Counted from the first letter of the stretch, positions 26,385-34,831 are shown. The stretch is DNA of 64,000 nucleotides from Rhodanobacter sp. (GCA_024711345.1 JANJTA010000004.1:1-64000), one strand, 5' to 3'. Notes: generated by a model from the letters alone, not told the origin. Numbers and translations: made by a program.

Positions 26385-27092
26385 CTACCCTAGTGCATAG
26401 ATCACTTTGGTACCGTTCACGCTGATCTTCTTCGAGTCTTTAAGAGCCGCAATGACGGAGACGACTTCATCCGGTTTCAAGGCGGGTTTGAACCACGACT
26501 TCAGTGACGATTGAAGCGTCTTCAGCGTCGCCGGCTTGGCGGCCTTCAGACCTTTCAGACGCTTGACCACCTCGGTGACATGCGCGGCCGCAGGCTTCGA
26601 CTTGACAGCCCCCGCAGCCGTTCCGGGTTCGATCGTCACAACAACATTCTTCGCAAGTTTTGGTTTCGCGGCGACCGCTGACTTCACCGCCGTTCCCTTG
26701 GCAACGGACGTCACCTTTGGGCTCGGCAATTTCACGGAACCACCGATTGATGCGGTCCGATTGCAAACGATTTTCAAACTGGCCAAGTGCTTGACCAATG
26801 GATCGAAGCCGGTGTCTCTCGACACGATCGTGAACCTGGCATCCGGATGGGATGCAGCCAGCCTGCCAATGTAGAACGCGATGTGAAAATCCACCGCGTT
26901 GGGACCACTGCCTGAAATCTGCAAATACTCCACGTCTGCACCAAATGGCTGCAGGATCCGTGACAGCGCGACCGGTACCTTGGACTGGTTCTGTCCAAGA
27001 AACGTCATGATTTTGCAGCTGCCTGGTACCAGCGACCCGATGTCAGTCGGCTGGACGTTCTCGAAATCGATCAGGAAGAATTGAAGGCCCAA
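26385..27092 (-). CDS. PIN/NYN-like domain protein with basic Ala/Lys-rich C-terminus
   Basis: A protein of about 235 residues with an N-terminal PIN/NYN-like nuclease domain. The acidic site residues are visible in FFLIDFENVQPTDI, SGSGPNAVDFHIAFYIGRL and FTIVSRDTGFDPLVKHL. After it comes a linker rich in Lys, Ala and Val (about 60 residues), then a small region, LKTLQSSLKSWFKPALKPDEVVSVIAALK, which could be a winged-helix-like nucleic-acid binding module. RNA cleavage is the usual activity of this fold; the target is unknown. The start is uncertain: TTG at 27092 has GGGGAA just upstream, while the frame stays open to 27248. Base composition is lower in GC than the flanks. Confidence 0.75.
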   Translation of the reverse strand: MGLQFFLIDFENVQPTDIGSLVPGSCKIMTFLGQNQSKVPVALSRILQPFGADVEYLQISGSGPNAVDFHIAFYIGRLAASHPDARFTIVSRDTGFDPLVKHLASLKIVCNRTASIGGSVKLPSPKVTSVAKGTAVKSAVAAKPKLAKNVVVTIEPGTAAGAVKSKPAAAHVTEVVKRLKGLKAAKPATLKTLQSSLKSWFKPALKPDEVVSVIAALKDSKKISVNGTKVIYALG

Positions 27093-27283
27093 GCTGTTCC
27101 CCGAAGCTTTGGATTCTGTGGCGATTGTAACCAACTGAACGACAATCACTGATTCGCTGATCTGGGTTTTACGGAGCTGGAAAGGAGCTGGGGGGCCTGA
27201 CCATCCGACACCTCCCAGGGAATCGCCCCGTTCAAAGATGTCCGTCAAACCCGGGCCATCTCAACCCGCCCCCTTTGCCCAGA

Positions 27284-27481
27284 CTAATCTCGCGTGAAGG
27301 CATAGAAGACGAAACACCAGCAATAAACCCCGGCACCTATTTCTGTGCGCAGTACATAGGCAAAAATCAGGGTTCCCGCAAGCCAGCCAAGCCAATACTT
27401 TGCGACTGATGCCCAGCCTAGCTGCTTATAACGCAGCGCCGTGAACACGATCATTCCGATGCCACCAAGAAGAAAATTCAC
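27284..27481 (-). CDS. Small two-helix membrane protein
   Basis: A 65-residue protein with two hydrophobic stretches (about residues 3-15 and 28-60, the second broken by a YVLRTEIGAG turn) and basic residues between them. It is probably an inner-membrane protein. I do not recognise the family. The GTG start at 27481 has AAGGG at a suitable distance upstream, which supports real translation. It lies in the low-GC island between the PIN/NYN gene and the HEPN/OLD pair, on the same strand. It might be a membrane toxin, an immunity component, or an unrelated passenger. Confidence 0.5.
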   Translation of the reverse strand: MNFLLGGIGMIVFTALRYKQLGWASVAKYWLGWLAGTLIFAYVLRTEIGAGVYCWCFVFYAFTRD

Positions 27482-27633
27482 AAAGCTACCCTTACAAAAA
27501 AAGTAACGTCCTCACGTTGCATTCCCCCTGCCCCAACTATGAAATCGATGCGCGCGCCAGAAAGCTTGCCTGCAACGGCTTGGGTGCTGCACGCAGGGGC
27601 TGAGAGGTTTGGGCTTGGTGGTTTAGAGGCTGT

Positions 27634-27666
27634 GGGTCAGTGGCGTTCCAAAGTGCACTCTGACCC
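27634..27666. repeat. Short inverted repeat in an intergenic gap
   Basis: GGGTCAG (27634-27640) and CTGACCC (27660-27666) are perfect inverted copies 19 bases apart. They lie in the 237-bp gap 27482-27718 between the small membrane protein and the HEPN-like gene. It could be a scar of a mobile element or an operator; I see no transposase remnant. Confidence 0.35.
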
Positions 27667-27718
27667 GGGTTTCTACGCATTTTTTGTTTGGAGTCAACTG
27701 CTAAGAGTATGAGGACCA

Positions 27719-28480
27719 TCAGCGGGTCGATGCTTCCACGTCTTTGCGGTAACCCTTAGCAATCTCGTCCGGCACGTCCAAATCGATGCTGTCGTCCACA
27801 ATGAGCTCTTTGGGCACGGCCCGCCAAAACGCCTCAATGGCATCGGCGAATTCCTCCACGTGCGTATCGGTGATGACCATGTCCGTGTCATCAAGGTAAC
27901 GCGGCGCAAAGGGGCCGGAAAGGGGCACGAACTCAGGATAGATCTGGCGTAGATCATCCAGAGACTTGCCCTCGCCGTGCTTGAAAACGTTCACCACCAG
28001 ACGCATAGCGTCCAGCCGATCGAACCGAGGAAAAGCCCGGACATCCAGGCCTAAGATCAGCAGGAACTGCTCCAGCCTGGCGCTGTCCACCTTCCACAGA
28101 GCCCGCCTGGTGTGTTCCCCAGGCACCAGACCGCACCACTTCATCTCACGCACGAGAAAGCGCCGGAACCGTTTGTCCCAGTGGTGATACATGCCCGCCA
28201 CCACGCTCAACCGGGTGCGATCGTGCATCTCAGTCAAAAGTTGATAGAAGGCAACTCCGTAGTCACGTGCGGCCTCAGCCAAGCTGCCCTCGTCGTCAAA
28301 ATCCGTGTTGAAGGAGCGGCCGCTCGCGTCCCAATGTTCTTGCTCGACCTGGTCGGCTTCAGCGGAAATGTTGCCAAACTGGGACAACAGACGATTCTTG
28401 GCCTGCTCGACGTAGAAGCGGTGCTCCGCCACCGCCTCCTCGCGCTCGGACTCCATCAATTGGAAAACCGTTCTGTTCAT
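27719..28480 (-). CDS. Probable HEPN-like (MAE_28990-type) effector
   Basis: A 253-residue soluble, helix-rich protein. The N-terminal part (REEAVAEHRFYVEQAKNRLLSQFGNISAEADQVEQEHWDA) is a long charged helix. A central block contains SVVAGMYHHWDKRFRRFLVREM. The C-terminal third has RLVVNVFKHGEGKSLDDLRQIYPEF, where N-x-x-K-H-G resembles the active-site turn of HEPN-like RNases, although R-to-H spacing is longer than the textbook Rx4-6H. It starts 10 bp after the OLD-type gene stop on the same strand, so the two are almost certainly one operon. The HEPN assignment is moderate; an effector role paired to the ATPase is inference. Confidence 0.6.
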   Translation of the reverse strand: MNRTVFQLMESEREEAVAEHRFYVEQAKNRLLSQFGNISAEADQVEQEHWDASGRSFNTDFDDEGSLAEAARDYGVAFYQLLTEMHDRTRLSVVAGMYHHWDKRFRRFLVREMKWCGLVPGEHTRRALWKVDSARLEQFLLILGLDVRAFPRFDRLDAMRLVVNVFKHGEGKSLDDLRQIYPEFVPLSGPFAPRYLDDTDMVITDTHVEEFADAIEAFWRAVPKELIVDDSIDLDVPDEIAKGYRKDVEASTR

Positions 28481-28490
28481 CACAAGCTGC

Positions 28491-30272
28491 TCAATGAGCG
28501 GCAGCTGTGGCTAGTGGTGCCTCGATAAGCCAGTTGACCAATGCACGCACCCCTTCAGCATCTGGGCATACGATGTCCAGCCCATCGTTCTCCATGCTTA
28601 CTTGATAGGTCAGCCAAGCGTGCTCACTCTTTGCGCTCAAACCAAGATGTGGCTCGATCGCCCCTCGGCTCCACAACCAAACCGAATGCGCTCGAAGTTT
28701 CTGGACCAAGGACTGCACATAATCGACGGCATCAGCTTGGCCCGCTAGCAACTCGAACGCCTTTGAGGCAGGCCCCGTGCGCCCCTTCGTCGGAAGGCCA
28801 TTCTCAGGATTAAGCGTGATCGCTCCCTCCTGGGCCAATCTGGCAAGAATGCCCTTACATGCGACGATATCCTGGTCGTCCTGCTCAATGAACCCATGGT
28901 TGGCTGCGTGGCGGAAGGCAAAGTCCAGATCGACGATCGCGCATGCAGGCAATCCCAATGCTGCAAGAATGTCCATAGACTTGCGTGTATTGGATACCCC
29001 GCTCAATGAGACGATAGCCAACGATGCCTGGCCCAATGTCTTTCCGGTGACCGCTTTGAAAATGGATGGAAACAGTCGGAGCTCCGTGGCCCCTTCCGTG
29101 AGTACCACCTTGTCGGCGAACAGGATCTGCGAAGAATTGGTCAGGCTGAAAATCTGGTGAAGTTGATGCGTGGGCTCTTCCACTAGTTGCTCAACCACGG
29201 ATACAAGCCGGGGCCGGGCACGTGTTCCGGCTGGATGCTTCTTGGTCATCAGCAAAGCGTTCTTCGCGTCCTTCGCCAAAATCATTTGCCCGGAATGCGT
29301 GGAGAAGACCACTTGATAGTCTGAATCAGACAATACACGCAGCGCCTCCCGGACCTGTTCAATGGCGAAGGGATGCATGAACAATTCGGGCTCATCCACC
29401 AGCAGCAAAGTCGCGCCACCCGCGGCTGCCTCGCCCCGCTTCAAATCGGCCAAGTGGCGAACCATGGCCATCTGAATGGCACGTTGCGCACCGTGCCCAT
29501 AGGAGCCGAATGCCCGGCCGCGGCCATCTCCTTCGTAGACCTTAACTGTCCCTGCCTTGATCAGATCGTTGAGAACAGGAACGGGGAAATCCAGCTTGAT
29601 GCGAATACCGGGGAACAAATCCGAGATCTTCTGATTAATCGATTCATCGATCCTGCCCAATTCGTCAAACCGAGTCGCGCCTTCGGCCGAAATCATTCCC
29701 ACAATGGCAGTCAAGTGCGGTGAAAGATCCGCTTCATGGCGCTCTTGAATCGCGGCAAGCATCGATGCCAGGAGCTTACCAATGGTGGTGCTGGTCTTGG
29801 CCTTGCTGGCGTCCTCTTCTGCGTCTTCCATCGCGCCAATGCGGATGGGATCCGGGAACAGGGCAGAAATGGCGTTGTCGATGCCAGCCGGATTAGGAAC
29901 CCACTGGTCCGTTTCCGGGTCGATCACTGTCAGAACGGTATCCACACCAGGCGCGGGCTGCTCACGCTTGATTCGCAACACACCATCACGCACGTGCGGT
30001 TCAATTTTAGCCCGATGCTTCGCTTCCAGAATGCGAAGATCTTCATCCGTAATTCCGGTTAATCGCCCCAACACCTCTACTGGAACGGCAGGATCATTGA
30101 AATCCTCAACCCCCAGCTTTGCCTTACGAACTAGCCACTGTAGAGCGGTCAGACAATTGCTCTTGCCGCAGTTGTTCAAGCCCACCAGCGCCGTGAAAGT
30201 CGTCAGCTCCAAATTTGTGGACACGCACGACCGAAAGTTGTGGATCTCCAAATCCGTGATGTAAACAGCCAT
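28491..30272 (-). CDS. OLD-family ATP-dependent endonuclease (AAA ATPase + TOPRIM)
   Basis: A 593-residue protein. The N-terminal ABC-type ATPase opens with ITDLEIHNFRSC, Walker A GLNNCGKSN, then signature-like SYGHGAQRAIQMAMV and Walker B LLLVDEPELFMHP, with an H-loop FSTHSGQM. The C-terminal TOPRIM nuclease has VVLTEGATELRLFPSIF (acidic ExxxE pair) and AIVDLDFAF (DxD). This is the OLD (overcoming lysogenisation defect) architecture used in several phage-defence systems. A very strong ribosome site (GGGAGGGAGT) lies five bases before the ATG at 30272. A HEPN-like gene follows 10 bp downstream. Codon and base usage are markedly less GC-rich than the flanking genes, a sign of transfer. Confidence 0.88.
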   Translation of the reverse strand: MAVYITDLEIHNFRSCVSTNLELTTFTALVGLNNCGKSNCLTALQWLVRKAKLGVEDFNDPAVPVEVLGRLTGITDEDLRILEAKHRAKIEPHVRDGVLRIKREQPAPGVDTVLTVIDPETDQWVPNPAGIDNAISALFPDPIRIGAMEDAEEDASKAKTSTTIGKLLASMLAAIQERHEADLSPHLTAIVGMISAEGATRFDELGRIDESINQKISDLFPGIRIKLDFPVPVLNDLIKAGTVKVYEGDGRGRAFGSYGHGAQRAIQMAMVRHLADLKRGEAAAGGATLLLVDEPELFMHPFAIEQVREALRVLSDSDYQVVFSTHSGQMILAKDAKNALLMTKKHPAGTRARPRLVSVVEQLVEEPTHQLHQIFSLTNSSQILFADKVVLTEGATELRLFPSIFKAVTGKTLGQASLAIVSLSGVSNTRKSMDILAALGLPACAIVDLDFAFRHAANHGFIEQDDQDIVACKGILARLAQEGAITLNPENGLPTKGRTGPASKAFELLAGQADAVDYVQSLVQKLRAHSVWLWSRGAIEPHLGLSAKSEHAWLTYQVSMENDGLDIVCPDAEGVRALVNWLIEAPLATAAAH

Positions 30273-30396
30273 CCCTACTCCCTCCCAAATTTTGGTCACA
30301 CAGGAACCCGGTCCGAAAACCGGGCTAGTGTCCACCTTAGAGGATCATAAGTAGTAGCCACCGGAGCCACGCGATCTCTGTGACTATCAGCAACCC

Positions 30397-31599
30397 TCAC
30401 CCCTCCACACAATCAAACCGCCGATCCGCCTCCACCTCCGCGTCATAGTCCACATCCGCCCGGTCAAACCCGAACAGCTTCAGGAACTCGTGCTTGTACC
30501 CCGCGTAGTCGGTGACTTCGCGCAGGTTTTCGGTAGTGACGGTGGGCCAGAGGGTCTTGCAGGGTTCCTGCACGTCGGCGCGCAGTTCCCAGTCGTCCAG
30601 GCGGATGCGGCCTTCGTCGTCGGTGGGCGCAGCTTTTCCATCAGCACGATAGAGGCGGTCGTGGAACAGGCGGTTGGCCTGCTCGATCGGGTTTTCGTGG
30701 ATGCCCTTCTCCTTCATGATCTTGAAGGCGATGGAGACGTACAGCGGAATCACCGGGATGGCGGCGCTGGCCTGGGTGACCACGGACTTCATCACGCCGA
30801 CGTAGGCCTCCAGCCCCGGGTGGCGGCTGCGCAACTGCTTCGCGGTGTTGTCGAGGTGCTGCTTGGCCTGGCCGAGGGTGCCGTGCCAGTACATCGGCCA
30901 GGTGATCTCGGTGCCGATGTAGCTGTAGGCGATGGTCTTGGCGTGCTTCGCCAGCACGCCGGCCTTGTCCAGCGCGTCGATCCACAGCGCCCAGTCCTCG
31001 CCGCCCATCACGGTGACGGTGTCCTTGATCTCCTGCTCGGTGGCCGGCTCCACGGTGGCCTCGATGACGGTGTCCTTGTTGGTGTCGACCGAGGTGTTGT
31101 GGAACGGCGCGCCGATGGTCTTGAGCGCCGAGCGCACCACTTCGCCGGTGTCCGGCAGCTTGCGCACGGGCGAGGCCAGCGAATAGACCACCAGGTCGAT
31201 CGGGCCGCCCATCTCGTTCTTGATGATCTCGATGGCCTTGGCGCGGGTTTCATAGGCGAACGCGTCGCCGTTGATCGACTTGGCTATCAGGCCGGCGGCT
31301 TTGGCGGCCTTGTCGAATGCGGCCGAGTTGTACCAGCCGGCGGTGCCGGTCTTGTCCTCGCTGCTGGGCTTCTCGAAGAACACGCCGAGCGTGGCGGCGC
31401 CGTAGCCGAACGCGGCGGTGATGCGCGAGGCCAGGCCGTAGCCGGTGGACGCGCCGATCACCAGCACGCGCTTGGGGCCTTTGCTGGCATCGTGGCCGGC
31501 GGCCTGGGTGATCGCGATCTGGTCGAGCACATTGCGCTCGCAGCCGACCGGATGGGCGGTGACGCAGATGAAACCGCGGACTTTGGGCTTGATGATCAC
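30397..31599 (-). CDS. fabV: FabV enoyl-ACP reductase (trans-2-enoyl-CoA reductase family)
   Basis: A 400-residue enzyme that reduces the enoyl intermediate in the last step of each fatty-acid elongation cycle, using NADH. The whole length matches FabV. The start is [20 protein letters not shown]. The nucleotide site is [15 protein letters not shown]. The catalytic motif Y-x8-K is visible as [10 protein letters not shown], after [22 protein letters not shown] and the C-terminal [15 protein letters not shown] are also typical. FabV enzymes are naturally tolerant of triclosan. It stands alone downstream of the low-GC island. Confidence 0.97.
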   Translation of the reverse strand: MIIKPKVRGFICVTAHPVGCERNVLDQIAITQAAGHDASKGPKRVLVIGASTGYGLASRITAAFGYGAATLGVFFEKPSSEDKTGTAGWYNSAAFDKAAKAAGLIAKSINGDAFAYETRAKAIEIIKNEMGGPIDLVVYSLASPVRKLPDTGEVVRSALKTIGAPFHNTSVDTNKDTVIEATVEPATEQEIKDTVTVMGGEDWALWIDALDKAGVLAKHAKTIAYSYIGTEITWPMYWHGTLGQAKQHLDNTAKQLRSRHPGLEAYVGVMKSVVTQASAAIPVIPLYVSIAFKIMKEKGIHENPIEQANRLFHDRLYRADGKAAPTDDEGRIRLDDWELRADVQEPCKTLWPTVTTENLREVTDYAGYKHEFLKLFGFDRADVDYDAEVEADRRFDCVEG

Positions 31600-31690
31600 T
31601 CGGGGCTCCTGCTGGGATTCGGCAATTCGTCATCTTAACCAAGTGGGGCGGCCGTGCGCTGCCGTAGGGAACGACGCCCGCGACTTGCCC

Positions 31691-31764
31691 GCAGGAGCCC
31701 GCTCGCGGGCGATGCCTTCCCCGAGTGCCAAAGACAAGAGTATCGCCCGCAAGCGGGCTCCTAC
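31691..31764. repeat. Paired REP palindrome, copy 5
   Basis: The left arm at 31691-31715 and right arm at 31740-31764 (ATCGCCCGCAAGCGGGCTCC then TAC) are inverted copies. The CTA at 31761-31763 is the complement of the cutC TAG stop, so the element again supplies a stop codon. It lies between fabV and cutC. Confidence 0.9.
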
Positions 31765-32483
31765 ATCGCGTGCAAGGCCGTCGCCAGCGCACGCACCTGC
31801 CCGGCATCGCTGCGCAGCTCGCCGCATTCCATGTCCGCCAGCACCGCCCGCTGATGCCGCATGCCGGACGGCTGCCGGCTTTTGGCGGAGGCGTGGAACT
31901 CGCGTGCGCCGGTGGCGGCGGCCAGCGCGGCGATGTTCTGCGCGGTGATGCCGGCGCCGGGCATCACCGCCAGGCGGCCGGCCGCCTGCGCCACCAGCTC
32001 GCGGATCAGCGCGGCGCCTTCGATGGCGCTGGCCTGCGCGCCCGAGGTCAGCACGCGCTCGCAGCCGAGCGCGACGATGTCCTCCAGCGCGCGCGCCGGG
32101 TCGCGGCAGAGGTCGAACGCGCGGTGGAATGTCACGCCGAGTTTGCCGGCGGTGGCGACGAGGGTGCGGCAGCGCGGCACGTCGACCTCGCCCTCGGCGT
32201 CGAGCGCGCCCAGCACCACGCCGTCGCAGCCCAGCGCCGCGCAGGCTTCGATGTCGCGCTGCATGGTCTCGCCTTCGAGGTCGCCGTAGAGGAAGTCGCC
32301 GGCGCGCGGGCGGATCAGCACGTACAGCGGGATGCGCAGGCGCTCGCGCGCCAGCGCGATCTGCGCGTGCGAGGGCGTCAGGCCGCCCAGTTCCAGCGCG
32401 GTGCAGAGTTCGACCCGATCCGCCCCGCCCTGCTGGGCAGCCAGCGCGGAGGCGACCGAGTTGGCGGCGATCTCAAGCAGCAT
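31761..32483 (-). CDS. cutC: CutC family protein
   Basis: A 240-residue TIM-barrel protein of the CutC family, linked historically to copper homeostasis but with unsettled biochemistry. Family landmarks are LLEIAANSVASALAAQQGGADRVELC, LGGLTPS, VLIRPRAGDFLY, DGVVLGALDAEGEVD, VTFHRAFDLCRDP, LTSGAQASAIEGA, VMPGAGITAQNIAAL and REFHASAK. The start is the ATG at 32483, 12 bp after the asparaginase stop on the same strand, so they are probably cotranscribed. Its stop codon is part of a REP palindrome. Confidence 0.94.
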   Translation of the reverse strand: MLLEIAANSVASALAAQQGGADRVELCTALELGGLTPSHAQIALARERLRIPLYVLIRPRAGDFLYGDLEGETMQRDIEACAALGCDGVVLGALDAEGEVDVPRCRTLVATAGKLGVTFHRAFDLCRDPARALEDIVALGCERVLTSGAQASAIEGAALIRELVAQAAGRLAVMPGAGITAQNIAALAAATGAREFHASAKSRQPSGMRHQRAVLADMECGELRSDAGQVRALATALHAM

Positions 32484-32495
32484 GGGCAAGCGGAA

Positions 32496-33542
32496 TCACG
32501 AGTAGTTCGTGGTGTAGACGCTGGGCGAGGCGATCAGGCCGTCCTGCTTCTTCGCGTCGCACACGGCATAGGAGAAGCCGCGCTGGATCGCGTAGGCACC
32601 GACTTCGCCGGCGCGGTTCATGGCCAGGAAGCCGACCTGCAGGGTCTTCGAGGCTTCCGGGCGTTTCTTCACGATGCGCATCACCGCCTCCTCGCACGCC
32701 GCCTGCGGCGAGCGGCCGTGGCGCATCAGTTCGACCACCAGGAAGCTGCCGGCGTTGCGGATCACTTCCTCGCCCACGCCGGTGGAGGTGGCGCCGCCGA
32801 CCTCGCCGTCCACATACAGGCCGGCGCCGATGATCGGGCTGTCGCCCACGCGGCCGTGCAGCTTCCACGCCATGCCGCTGGTGGTGCAGGCGCCGGCCAG
32901 CTTTCCGTGCGCATCCAGCGCCAGCATGCCGATGGTGTCGTGGTTGTGCGCGCCGCCGGGCAGGCCAGCGGCGCCCTTGCCGTAGTCGCGCACCTCGCTG
33001 TTGATCGACGGCTGGTAGTGCGCGCTCTTCTGCCACTCGCGCCAGGCCTGCTCGGCTTCCGGGGTGAGCAGGTTTTCCTTCCTGAAGCCCTGCTCCAGCG
33101 CGAACTGCAGCGCGCCGTCGCCGACCAGCAGCACGTGCGGCGTGCGCTCCATCACCCGGCGCGCGACCGAAATCGGGTGTTCGATGTGTTCCAGCGCCGC
33201 GACCGCGCCGCAGTTGCCGTCGGCGTCCATGATGCTGGCGTCGAGGGTGACGTGGCCGTCGCGGTCCGGGTAGCCGCCCTTGCCCACGCTGTGGTTCTTC
33301 AGGTCCGACTCCGGCACCTGCACGCCGGTCTCGACCGCATCCAGCACATGGCCGCCCTGGCCGAGGATGGCCCAGGCCGCCCGGTTCGCCGCCACGCCGA
33401 AATCCCAGGTCGAGACGACCCGCGCGTTCGCGCCTTTGGCAAGCCGGCTCGCCGGCCATGCGGCCAGCGCGTCGACCCAGCCCAGCATCGACGCCGAAAC
33501 CCCCAGTGCGGAGGCCTTGAGGAAACGCCTGCGGTGGTTCAT
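32496..33542 (-). CDS. Tat-exported N4-(beta-N-acetylglucosaminyl)-L-asparaginase
   Basis: A 348-residue N-terminal-nucleophile hydrolase of the glycosylasparaginase family, which cleaves the link between asparagine and N-acetylglucosamine. A twin-arginine signal is clear (RRRFLKASALGVSASMLGWVDALA), so it is exported folded. The autocleavage site with the catalytic Thr is in HNHDTIGMLALDAHG; downstream are ACTTSGMAWKLHGRVGDSPIIGAGLYVD and GATSTGVGEEVIR, all typical. The proenzyme would split into alpha and beta subunits at that Thr. A cutC gene follows 12 bp downstream. A terminator upstream separates it from the cold-shock gene. Confidence 0.95.
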   Translation of the reverse strand: MNHRRRFLKASALGVSASMLGWVDALAAWPASRLAKGANARVVSTWDFGVAANRAAWAILGQGGHVLDAVETGVQVPESDLKNHSVGKGGYPDRDGHVTLDASIMDADGNCGAVAALEHIEHPISVARRVMERTPHVLLVGDGALQFALEQGFRKENLLTPEAEQAWREWQKSAHYQPSINSEVRDYGKGAAGLPGGAHNHDTIGMLALDAHGKLAGACTTSGMAWKLHGRVGDSPIIGAGLYVDGEVGGATSTGVGEEVIRNAGSFLVVELMRHGRSPQAACEEAVMRIVKKRPEASKTLQVGFLAMNRAGEVGAYAIQRGFSYAVCDAKKQDGLIASPSVYTTNYS

Positions 33543-33559
33543 CGGCCTGCTCCTGATCC

Positions 33560-33592
33560 GGAAAAAAGAAACCCCGCACAGGATGCGGGGCT
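33560..33592 (-). terminator. Rho-independent terminator of the cold-shock gene
   Basis: CCCCGCA and TGCGGGG (33572-33590) form a stem with a 5-base loop. On the minus strand it is followed by TTTCTTTTTT, directly downstream of the cold-shock gene stop. Confidence 0.88.
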
Positions 33593-33624
33593 TCGTTCGT
33601 GCTTTACAAGCTGGGGCCGGAAGA

Positions 33625-33828
33625 TCAGGCCGCTTCGACTGCCGATGCCTGGGCGCCCTTCGGGCCCTGAGTCACTTCGAACTGCACGCGCTGGCCTTCC
33701 TGCAGGCTGCGAAAGCCCTTGGAGTTGATGGCCGAAAAATGGACGAACACGTCCTCCCCGCCATCCTCAGGCGCGATGAAACCAAAACCCTTGGCATCGT
33801 TGAACCATTTGACCGTACCGAAACGCAT
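33625..33828 (-). CDS. Cold-shock domain protein (CspA family)
   Basis: A 67-residue single cold-shock domain, the usual size. RNP1 is KGFGFI (in [16 protein letters not shown]) and RNP2 is DVFVHFSAI. It binds single-stranded RNA or DNA and acts as an RNA chaperone. The start is the ATG at 33828 (MRFGTVKWF); the frame remains open upstream but the family starts here. A promoter at 33919-33946 would give an untranslated leader of about 85 bases, in line with cold-shock genes whose leaders control expression. A strong terminator follows. Confidence 0.95.
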   Translation of the reverse strand: MRFGTVKWFNDAKGFGFIAPEDGGEDVFVHFSAINSKGFRSLQEGQRVQFEVTQGPKGAQASAVEAA

Positions 33829-33918
33829 TGCGTGAACCTCTGGATCCATGGATTGGGTGCGCCAGGATCTGCGCTGAACCGCCGTCTCCCCCTGGGTTAG
33901 CCGCCCTGGCCGGAGGAA

Positions 33919-33946
33919 AGTATCAATATGTGAAGGCCAAACGCAA
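33919..33946 (-). promoter_or_regulatory. Candidate promoter of the cold-shock gene
   Basis: On the minus strand TTGCGT (33946-33941), 16 bases and GATACT (33924-33919) match a housekeeping promoter. The transcript would have a leader of about 85 bases before the ATG at 33828. Confidence 0.5.
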
Positions 33947-33986
33947 TACGAAAATGCCCGGCCAGTGCATGAATTCGCGGCGGTGC

Positions 33987-34748
33987 TCAGTTTTTCAGCA
34001 GAGCGGCCAGGATGCGCGGCACTTCGGCGGTAGCCGCCGCCAGGTGGGCGAAGATTTCCTCGATGCTGATTTCCGCCTCGTCGCCGCAGCCGGCGGCGAA
34101 GTTGGCGACCAGCGCCAGGCAGGCGTACTCCAGCCCCAGCTCGCGCGCCAGCACGGCTTCCGGCATGCCGGTCATGCCGACCAGGTCGCAGCCGTCGCGC
34201 CTCATGCGGGCGATCTCCGCGCGGGTTTCCAGCCGCGGCCCCTGGGTGGCGCCGTAGCAGCCGCCGTCGATCGCTTCCACGCCTGTCGTGCGTGCGGCCG
34301 CCAGCAGTTCGCGGCGCAGCGACTCGGTGTACGGCTCGCTGAAGTCGATGTGCCTCACCTCGGCGCCCTCGACGTCGCAGTAGCTGGTGTAGCGGCCGTG
34401 GGTGTAGTCGATCAGCTGGTCAGGCACCACGATCGCCCGCGGCCCCATGTCGGCGCGGATGCCGCCCACCGCGTTCACGCCGACCACCCGCCGCGCGCCC
34501 AGGCGGTGCAGCGCCCACAGGTTGGCGCGGTAGTTCACCCGGTGCGGCGGCAGCGTGTGGCTTTCGCCGTGGCGGGCCAGGAAGGCCAGCCGCTTGCCGG
34601 CGAAGTCGCCGAGCACCACGTCGCCCGAAGCGGGCCCGTAGGGCGTGTCCACCATCTGTCGCGTGGCGTTTTCCAGGCCCGGGAAGTTGTACAGGCCGCT
34701 GCCGCCGATGACGGCGAGATCGAGGGGGGCTGGATCGGGGTGGGGCAT
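33987..34748 (-). CDS. mtnP: S-methyl-5'-thioadenosine/thioinosine phosphorylase
   Basis: A 253-residue trimeric-type nucleoside phosphorylase. Landmarks are [83 protein letters not shown] and [22 protein letters not shown]. It releases the base from methylthioadenosine or methylthioinosine, a by-product of polyamine and quorum-signal synthesis. The adjacent hpt gene, which salvages hypoxanthine, favours the methylthioinosine version (as in Pseudomonas), but this is inference. It is the last gene of the CYTH-nagZ-hpt run, separated from hpt by a 176-bp gap holding palindromic repeats. Confidence 0.9.
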   Translation of the reverse strand: MPHPDPAPLDLAVIGGSGLYNFPGLENATRQMVDTPYGPASGDVVLGDFAGKRLAFLARHGESHTLPPHRVNYRANLWALHRLGARRVVGVNAVGGIRADMGPRAIVVPDQLIDYTHGRYTSYCDVEGAEVRHIDFSEPYTESLRRELLAAARTTGVEAIDGGCYGATQGPRLETRAEIARMRRDGCDLVGMTGMPEAVLARELGLEYACLALVANFAAGCGDEAEISIEEIFAHLAAATAEVPRILAALLKN

Positions 34749-34831
34749 GGTGAGGATCCGGTTGCTGGTCGAAGCCGATGCTGAATCTGTCTTTCTCCCT
34801 GGGGGGGAGAGGTTGCCTCAAAGGGGCGGAT

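Noticed and set aside
25674-26393. Plus-strand frame running through higB antisense and the 21-bp repeat
   Set aside because: It overlaps higB in antisense and has no credible start; it stays open because of the 21-bp period. Kept only as an alternative for the repeat region.
27634-27666. Inverted repeat considered as the end of an insertion sequence
   Set aside because: No transposase, no target duplication and no second end found.
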